Assembly (NCBI RefSeq): GCF_006539945.1
Contig: NZ_BJNZ01000009.1
Location: 1 to 64,000 of the forward strand
Source of the DNA: Cellulosimicrobium cellulans
GTDB taxonomy: Bacteria; Actinomycetota; Actinomycetes; Actinomycetales; Cellulomonadaceae
DNA: 64,000 nt
Direction of reading: 5' to 3'
In this document: piece by piece, positions 58,203 to 64,000 of the stretch
Numbering within the stretch: position 1 is the stretch's first letter
How the letters are laid out: every line of letters starts with the position of its first letter
Translations under genes and position numbers: made by a program
Notes under the pieces: model-generated
What the model was told of the DNA's origin: nothing
The model's input: only the letters and a program-made list of their open reading frames with translations
Database searches by the model: none

Positions 58203-59428
58203 GGGTCTACCTGCTCGTGATGCTCGTCGCCGCCGTGGTGACGTTCCTCGCGACGCCCTTCGCGCGCTGGGTCGCGCTGCGCACCGGCGCGATCACCGCG
58301 GTGCGCGACCGCGACGTCCACACGATCCCGACCCCCCGGCTCGGCGGGCTCGCCATGCTGCTGGGCCTCGTGGTGGCGGTGGTCTTCGCGTCGCAGATGC
58401 CGTTCCTCGAGAGCGTGTTCGTCAGCGAGGTCGCGGGCCGGCTCGTGGCGGACTCGCGTGCGTGGGGGATCGTCGGCGCGGCCGCGATCGTCTGCGTGCT
58501 CGGGATCGCCGACGACATCTGGGACCTCGACTGGATGACGAAGCTCGCGGGCCAGGTGCTCGCCGCGGGCTTCATGGCGGTCCAGGGGGTCGTGCTCTTC
58601 ACGCTCCCCCTCGGGATCGGCGACCAGCAGCTCATCTGGTCCTCGCGACTCCAGCTCGCCGCCACGATCCTCGTGGTCGTCGTCGCGATGAACGCCGTGA
58701 ACTTCGTCGACGGTCTCGACGGCCTCGCGGCCGGGCTGGTCGCGATCGGCGGCGCCGCGTTCTTCGTCTACTCCTACGTGCTCACGCAGAGGGCGAGCGC
58801 CGACGACTACTCGAGCCTCGCGACGCTCGTGATCGCGGCGCTGGTCGGCATCTGCGTCGGCTTCCTGCCCCACAACTTCCATCCCGCCCGCATCTTCATG
58901 GGGGACTCGGGATCGATGGTGCTCGGGCTCGTGTTCTCGGCCGCGGCGATCGTCGTGACGGGGAACATCGACCCGCAGACCCTGTCGACGGGCGCGCAGC
59001 TCCCGGCGTTCCTCCCGATCCTCCTGCCGCTCGCGGTCATCCTCCTGCCGCTGCTCGACATGGGGATGGCGGTCGCCCGCCGGACGCTCTCGGGCAAGTC
59101 GCCCTTCCACCCCGACCGGCTGCACCTGCACCACCGCATGCTCGCGCTGGGGCACTCGCACCGCCGTGCGGTCCTCATCCTGTACCTGTGGACGGCGGTG
59201 TTCGCGTTCGGGGCCGTGGCCGTGGTGCAGTGGCCCGCCCGGGTCGTCGCCGTGGGGCTCGCGATCGCCGTGGTGCTCGCGGCGCTGCTCACGATCGGCC
59301 CTCTCCGCACGCGCGGACGCTTCCTCGACGACGACGTCGCGGCCGCCTCCGTCCGTCCCCCGACCTCACCCACGCCCGTCCCGACGACCTCCGCCCCGAA
59401 CACACCGCCGAAGGAAGCCCTCAGATGA
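58199..59428 (+). CDS. WecA/MraY-family undecaprenyl-phosphate sugar-phosphate transferase
   Basis: A 409-residue polytopic membrane protein of the MraY/WecA superfamily with about ten helices. Family motifs are NFVDGLDGLAAG (the catalytic aspartates), the IFMGDSGSMVLG motif and the cytoplasmic His-rich HLHHRMLALGHSHRRA. By position, between tsaC and the ATP synthase genes as in mycobacteria (wecA/rfe, Rv1302), it is likely the decaprenyl-phosphate N-acetylglucosamine-1-phosphate transferase that starts arabinogalactan-linker or teichoic-acid-like polymer synthesis. The exact sugar is inferred. Its C-terminus is Pro/Thr-rich. Confidence 0.88.
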   Translation: MRVYLLVMLVAAVVTFLATPFARWVALRTGAITAVRDRDVHTIPTPRLGGLAMLLGLVVAVVFASQMPFLESVFVSEVAGRLVADSRAWGIVGAAAIVCVLGIADDIWDLDWMTKLAGQVLAAGFMAVQGVVLFTLPLGIGDQQLIWSSRLQLAATILVVVVAMNAVNFVDGLDGLAAGLVAIGGAAFFVYSYVLTQRASADDYSSLATLVIAALVGICVGFLPHNFHPARIFMGDSGSMVLGLVFSAAAIVVTGNIDPQTLSTGAQLPAFLPILLPLAVILLPLLDMGMAVARRTLSGKSPFHPDRLHLHHRMLALGHSHRRAVLILYLWTAVFAFGAVAVVQWPARVVAVGLAIAVVLAALLTIGPLRTRGRFLDDDVAAASVRPPTSPTPVPTTSAPNTPPKEALR

Positions 59429-59907
59429 CGACGAGCCAGCCCGAGCCCGCCCAGCCGGACGGCGGGCAGCCTGCCGAGCAGACGATCGGCCCGCACGGGC
59501 AGGCCGTGCGCACGGTCTTCCGGACCGCGCTGCGGGACGTGCTCGTCCTGCTCGGCGGGCTCACGGTCCTCGGCGTCGCGATCGGTGCGCTCGTCGCCGG
59601 ACTGCCGGGCGTGTGGGGTGCCCTCCTCGGGGTGGGCGTGGCGCTGCTCTTCTCGGCCACCACGGTCTGGGCGATGCTGCGCACGGTGGACGCCAGCCCG
59701 ACGACGACCGCGGCGGTCGTCATGGGGAGCTGGCTCGCGAAGATGGTCGTGCTCATCGTGATCCTCATGGTCCTGCGCGGCATGGACTTCTACGACCGCT
59801 GGGTCTTCGCGGGGGTCCTGCTCGTCGGCGTCATCGGCTCCGCGGTGCTCGACTACCGGGCGGTGAGCAGGGGGCGCATCCCCTACGTCGAGCCCGACGC
59901 CCGCTGA
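59425..59907 (+). CDS. AtpI-like small membrane protein
   Basis: A 160-residue protein with about four hydrophobic segments (about 38-60, 65-83, 95-115 and 125-143) and an N-terminal hydrophilic tail. Its position just ahead of the F1Fo genes and length match AtpI (ATP synthase protein I, Rv1303-like), which assists assembly of the c-ring. Sequence similarity within AtpI is low, so the call depends on context. It overlaps the previous stop by four bases and is followed by a single 21-bp repeat unit. Confidence 0.8.
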   Translation: MTTSQPEPAQPDGGQPAEQTIGPHGQAVRTVFRTALRDVLVLLGGLTVLGVAIGALVAGLPGVWGALLGVGVALLFSATTVWAMLRTVDASPTTTAAVVMGSWLAKMVVLIVILMVLRGMDFYDRWVFAGVLLVGVIGSAVLDYRAVSRGRIPYVEPDAR

Positions 59908-59910
59908 CCG

Positions 59911-59931
59911 ACCACGCCTCTACCAGGCGGG
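59911..59931. repeat. Single dispersed copy of the 21-bp repeat
   Basis: ACCACGCCTCTACCAGGCGG lies four bases after the AtpI-like stop, matching the 354-500 family except for its last third. It begins the non-coding region ahead of atpB. Confidence 0.6.
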
Positions 59932-59993
59932 CGGCGTCCGGGCCAGGGACCAGTTGCCCGGAGCGCATGAGCAAAATGTCACAAGCGCCGCCA

Positions 59994-60015
59994 GATCGGC
60001 GTGAGCACGCCGATC
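59994..60015. promoter_or_regulatory. 22-bp palindrome ahead of the ATP synthase operon
   Basis: Arms GATCGGCGTG and CACGCCGATC are perfect, with AG at the centre. It is followed by -10-like TAGGCT (60023-60028), with a weak -35, and stands about 100 bp ahead of atpB. It may be an operator or a leader hairpin for the atp genes. Confidence 0.5.
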
Positions 60016-60136
60016 CATACGTTAGGCTACTGGCGAATCCATGACGGCCAGGTCCGACGGCGTGCCCACCATCGAGTGACGGCTGCCCGGACCACACGAC
60101 CATTGGGAGTCCACCCTGTCCACGCTTGCGACCCCC

Positions 60137-60931
60137 GTGCTCCTCGCTGCTTCCGAGAGCGAAGGTGGCTTCCACGCGCCGTCGATCGCCGACTTCTTCC
60201 CGCCGGCCATCCTCTTCGAGGGCACGATCTTCCAGATCGACCGCATCTGGATCATCCGGATCGTCGCCACCGTCGTCCTCCTGACGATCTTCGTCATCGG
60301 GGCCCGTCGGGCGCGACTCGTTCCCGGACGCCTCCAGAACGCGCTCGAGATGCTCATCGACTTCGTGCGCGTCCAGATCGTCGAGGAGATCATGGGGAAG
60401 GAGACCGCCCGGCGGTTCGTCCCCATGATCGCCACGATCTTCTTCGCCGTGCTGGCCTTCAACATCACGAGCGTGATCCCGTTCCTCAACCTGGCCGGGA
60501 CCTCGCGCATCGGGCTCCCGATCGTGCTCGCGCTCTGGGTCTTCGCGACCTACTGGGCGGTCGGCATCAAGAAGCACGGCCTCGGCGGCTACCTGAAGAA
60601 CAATCTCTTCCCGCCTGGTATCCCGTGGCCCATCTACCTCATCGTGACGCCGATCGAGCTGCTGCAGATCCTCATCATCCGGCCGGCCTCCCTGGCCATC
60701 CGACTCGCGGCCAACATGATCGCCGGTCACATCATGCTCGTCCTGTGCTTCGCCGCGACGCAGTACTTCGTCTTCGAGGCAGTGCCCGCGATGAAGGCCT
60801 TCGGCGCGCTCACCCTCGTCGGCGGCTTCGCGATCACGCTCTTCGAGATCCTGGTCGCCTTCCTGCAGGCCTACATCTTCGCCCTCCTCGCGGCGGTCTA
60901 CATCAACATGTCGCTCGAGGAGGAGCACTGA
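60137..60931 (+). CDS. atpB: ATP synthase subunit a
   Basis: The Fo proton-channel subunit a, 264 residues from GTG 60137. The helix with the essential arginine reads PASLAIRLAANMIAGHIML; the C-terminal YIFALLAAVYINMSLEEEH is typical. No ribosome site fits that GTG. A CTG at 60116 has TTGGGAG seven bases upstream and adds seven residues (LSTLATP), so the true start may be CTG, with 271 residues. Confidence 0.92.
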   Translation: MLLAASESEGGFHAPSIADFFPPAILFEGTIFQIDRIWIIRIVATVVLLTIFVIGARRARLVPGRLQNALEMLIDFVRVQIVEEIMGKETARRFVPMIATIFFAVLAFNITSVIPFLNLAGTSRIGLPIVLALWVFATYWAVGIKKHGLGGYLKNNLFPPGIPWPIYLIVTPIELLQILIIRPASLAIRLAANMIAGHIMLVLCFAATQYFVFEAVPAMKAFGALTLVGGFAITLFEILVAFLQAYIFALLAAVYINMSLEEEH

Positions 60932-61874
<943 letters not shown>

Positions 61875-61875
<1 letters not shown>

Positions 61876-62690
61876 TGCGCGGAACGAGCGGCGAGTCCCT
61901 GACGCAGGCGCGGGACCGGTTCGAGCCGGTCCTGCGCTCGGCGGGCGAGGGCGCGCTCGCGCTGGGCGAGCAGCTCTTCGCGGTCACCGCGGCGTTCGAC
62001 GGGTCGGCGCCGCTGCGGCGCTCGCTCGCGGACCCGTCGCGGTCCGGCGCGGACAAGGCGGCCCTCGTGTCCGCCGTCCTCGCGTCGGGCTTCGACGAGC
62101 GGGTCGTGGACCTCGTGTCCGGCCTGGTCCGGTCCCGCTGGACCCGCGAGGGTGACCTCGCGGACGCGACCGAGCGCCTGGGCCTGGACGCGGTCCTCGC
62201 GTCGGCCGAGGCCCGCGGCGCGCTGGAGAAGGTCGAGGACGAGCTGTTCCGGACCTCGCGCGCGCTCGTCGGGCAGCGCGAGGCGCGGCAGGTCCTCTCC
62301 GACGACACGACCGACCCCGGGCGTCGCGCCGCGTTCGTGCACGCGCTGCTCGACGGCAAGGTCGACCGCGTCACCGAGGTGCTCGCGGTCCACGCGACGC
62401 GTGCGCTGCGCGGTCGCCGGTTCGTCCCGACGCTGGGGTGGATCGGGGAGATCGCGGCCGAGCGTCGCCAGCGCCTCGTCGCCTCGGTCACGTCGGCCGC
62501 GGTGCTCACGCAGGCGCAGCTCGACCGTCTCGCGGGGCTGCTCGAGCGGGCCTACGGGCGCGCCGTGCAGCTCAACGTCACCGTGGACCCCACGGTGCTC
62601 GGCGGGCTGCGCGTCCAGGTGGGCGCCGACGTCGTGGACTCCACCGTGCTCTCCCGGCTCGCCGACGCCCGCCGTCGCCTCGTGAGCTGA
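61875..62690 (+). CDS. atpH: ATP synthase subunit delta
   Basis: A 271-residue delta subunit linking F1 to the b stalk. The C-terminal block [24 protein letters not shown] and [22 protein letters not shown] is characteristic. It is longer than the 180 residues common in other phyla and in the normal actinobacterial range. ATG overlaps the atpF stop by one base. Confidence 0.95.
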
Positions 62691-62799
62691 CGAGCCGACC
62701 CTTCCGACCGACGACCGTCCTGCCGGCCACCGGCCGCACAACCGACAAACGTTCGACCGCACCCGAACCACGAGGTGCGGCCACGACAGGAGAAGAGCA

Positions 62800-64000
62800 A
62801 TGGCTGAGCTGACGATCCGGCCGGAGGAGATCCGGGCCGCTCTGGACAGCTTCGTGAAGTCCTACGAGCCCGAGGGCGCCGTGTCCGAGGAGGTGGGCCG
62901 GGTCACCCTGGCCGCCGACGGCATCGCCCAGGTCGAGGGTCTGCCGGGCGCGATGGCCAACGAGCTGCTGCGCTTCGAGGACGGGACCCTGGGTCTCGCC
63001 CTCACCCTCGACGTCCGTGAGATCGGTGTCGTCGTCCTCGGCGAGTTCACCGGCATCGAGGAGGGCCAGGAGGTCCGCCGGACCGGCGAGGTCCTCTCGG
63101 TCCCCGTCGGCGACGGGTACCTCGGTCGCGTCGTCGACCCGCTGGGCAACCCGATCGACGGCCTCGGCGAGGTCGCGACGGAGGGCCGCCGCGCCCTCGA
63201 GCTCCAGGCGCCCGGCGTCATGGACCGCAAGTCGGTCCACGAGCCGCTCCAGACCGGCCTCAAGGCGATCGACTCGATGATCCCGATCGGCCGCGGCCAG
63301 CGCCAGCTGATCATCGGTGACCGCCAGACGGGCAAGACGGCGATCGCGATCGACACGATCATCAACCAGAAGGCCAACTGGGAGTCGGGCGACCCCGAGA
63401 AGCAGGTCCGCTGCATCTACGTCGCCATCGGCCAGAAGGGCTCCACGATCGCGTCGGTCCGCGGCGCGCTCGAGGATGCCGGCGCGCTCGAGTACACGAC
63501 GATCGTCGCGGCTCCCGCGTCCGACCCGGCGGGCTTCAAGTACCTCGCCCCGTACACGGGCTCGGCCATCGGCCAGCACTGGATGTACGGCGGCAAGCAC
63601 GTCCTCATCGTGTTCGACGACCTGTCGAAGCAGGCCGAGGCCTACCGTGCCGTGTCGCTCCTGCTGCGCCGCCCGCCGGGCCGCGAGGCGTACCCCGGTG
63701 ACGTCTTCTACCTGCACTCCCGCCTGCTCGAGCGTTGCGCGAAGCTCTCGGACGAGCTCGGCGCCGGCTCGATGACGGGCCTGCCGGTCATCGAGACCAA
63801 GGGGAACGACGTCTCGGCGTACATCCCGACGAACGTCATCTCCATCACCGACGGCCAGATCTTCCTCCAGTCGGACCTGTTCAACGCCGACCAGCGCCCG
63901 GCCGTCGACGTCGGCATCTCGGTGTCCCGCGTCGGTGGTGCCGCGCAGGTCAAGGCGATGAAGCAGGTCTCCGGCACGCTGAAGCTCGAGCTCGCGCAGT
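62800..64000 (+). CDS. atpA: ATP synthase subunit alpha (partial, 3' end outside window)
   Basis: The first 400 codons of F1 alpha. The N-terminal [15 protein letters not shown] is typical, the P-loop GDRQTGKT follows QLIIGD (about 168-175), and [29 protein letters not shown] is intact up to the window end. AGGAGAAG lies just upstream of the ATG, 109 bp after atpH. The remaining 140 or so residues and the rest of the operon lie beyond the window. Confidence 0.97.
   Translation, partial: MAELTIRPEEIRAALDSFVKSYEPEGAVSEEVGRVTLAADGIAQVEGLPGAMANELLRFEDGTLGLALTLDVREIGVVVLGEFTGIEEGQEVRRTGEVLSVPVGDGYLGRVVDPLGNPIDGLGEVATEGRRALELQAPGVMDRKSVHEPLQTGLKAIDSMIPIGRGQRQLIIGDRQTGKTAIAIDTIINQKANWESGDPEKQVRCIYVAIGQKGSTIASVRGALEDAGALEYTTIVAAPASDPAGFKYLAPYTGSAIGQHWMYGGKHVLIVFDDLSKQAEAYRAVSLLLRRPPGREAYPGDVFYLHSRLLERCAKLSDELGAGSMTGLPVIETKGNDVSAYIPTNVISITDGQIFLQSDLFNADQRPAVDVGISVSRVGGAAQVKAMKQVSGTLKLELAQ

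Overview
The window is about 74% GC chromosomal DNA from a high-GC actinobacterium. Its overlapping stop/start codons, frequent GTG starts, MtrAB-LpqB, the SigR-RsrA pair, a mycobacterial-type 2-oxoglutarate decarboxylase (Kgd) and the gene order all fit Micrococcales, probably the Cellulomonadaceae/Promicromonosporaceae group; the genus is inferred and not proven. Two long stretches keep gene orders known from Mycobacterium tuberculosis: mtrA-mtrB-lpqB-comF-hpf-secA through aroA/rsgA to sigR/rsrA, and argS-lysA-hom-thrC-thrB-rho-rpmE-prfA-prmC-tsaC-wecA-atpI-atpBEFHA. No phage, insertion sequence, plasmid or CRISPR was seen.

Layout. 1-504 has no gene but holds a 25-bp inverted repeat and seven 21-bp tandem repeats. 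505-6346 (minus) is a MoxR/DUF58/DUF4350/DUF4129 envelope operon ending in a membrane protein with a long Gly/Pro/Gln/Tyr-rich N-terminus. 6516-17360 (plus) is mtrA-mtrB-lpqB-comF-hpf-(YcaQ-like)-secA. 17463-26864 is mixed: Rv3235-like and LysM proteins, a small protein that looks like a tandem Sm/Hfq-like fold, a BldC-like regulator, an orphan SAF/TadZ-like pair, DUF6912, hisN, rsgA, aroA and a DoxX-like protein. 26992-31605 holds ferritin, the thiol-stress sigma factor SigR with its anti-sigma RsrA, the 24-residue ribosomal protein bL37, and a DUF4097-PadR-DUF4097 cassette with paired operator-like palindromes.

31701-45510 holds a degenerate SGNH-fold protein, aldose epimerase, aldo/keto reductase, the large Kgd enzyme, a two-component system, two CNNM/CBS membrane proteins, a VanY-type peptidase, a DUF2207-like soluble protein and a CYTH protein. 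45608-64000 is tRNA-Arg(CCG), argS, the lysine/threonine biosynthesis run, rho, rpmE, release factor and its methylase, tsaC, a WecA-like transferase and the start of the ATP synthase operon; atpA is cut by the window edge.

Themes: envelope control (MtrAB-LpqB, MoxR operon, LysM, VanY, WecA), protein export (SecA), translation (HPF, RsgA, bL37, L31, RF1/PrmC, TsaC, ArgS/tRNA-Arg), redox stress (SigR/RsrA, ferritin) and energy (Kgd, ATP synthase). The most interesting items are the tandem Sm-like candidate at 19268, the SigR promoter with a possible extended isoform, the DUF4097-PadR operator pair, the SGNH protein lacking its catalytic residues, and the 21-bp repeat family found behind several genes.
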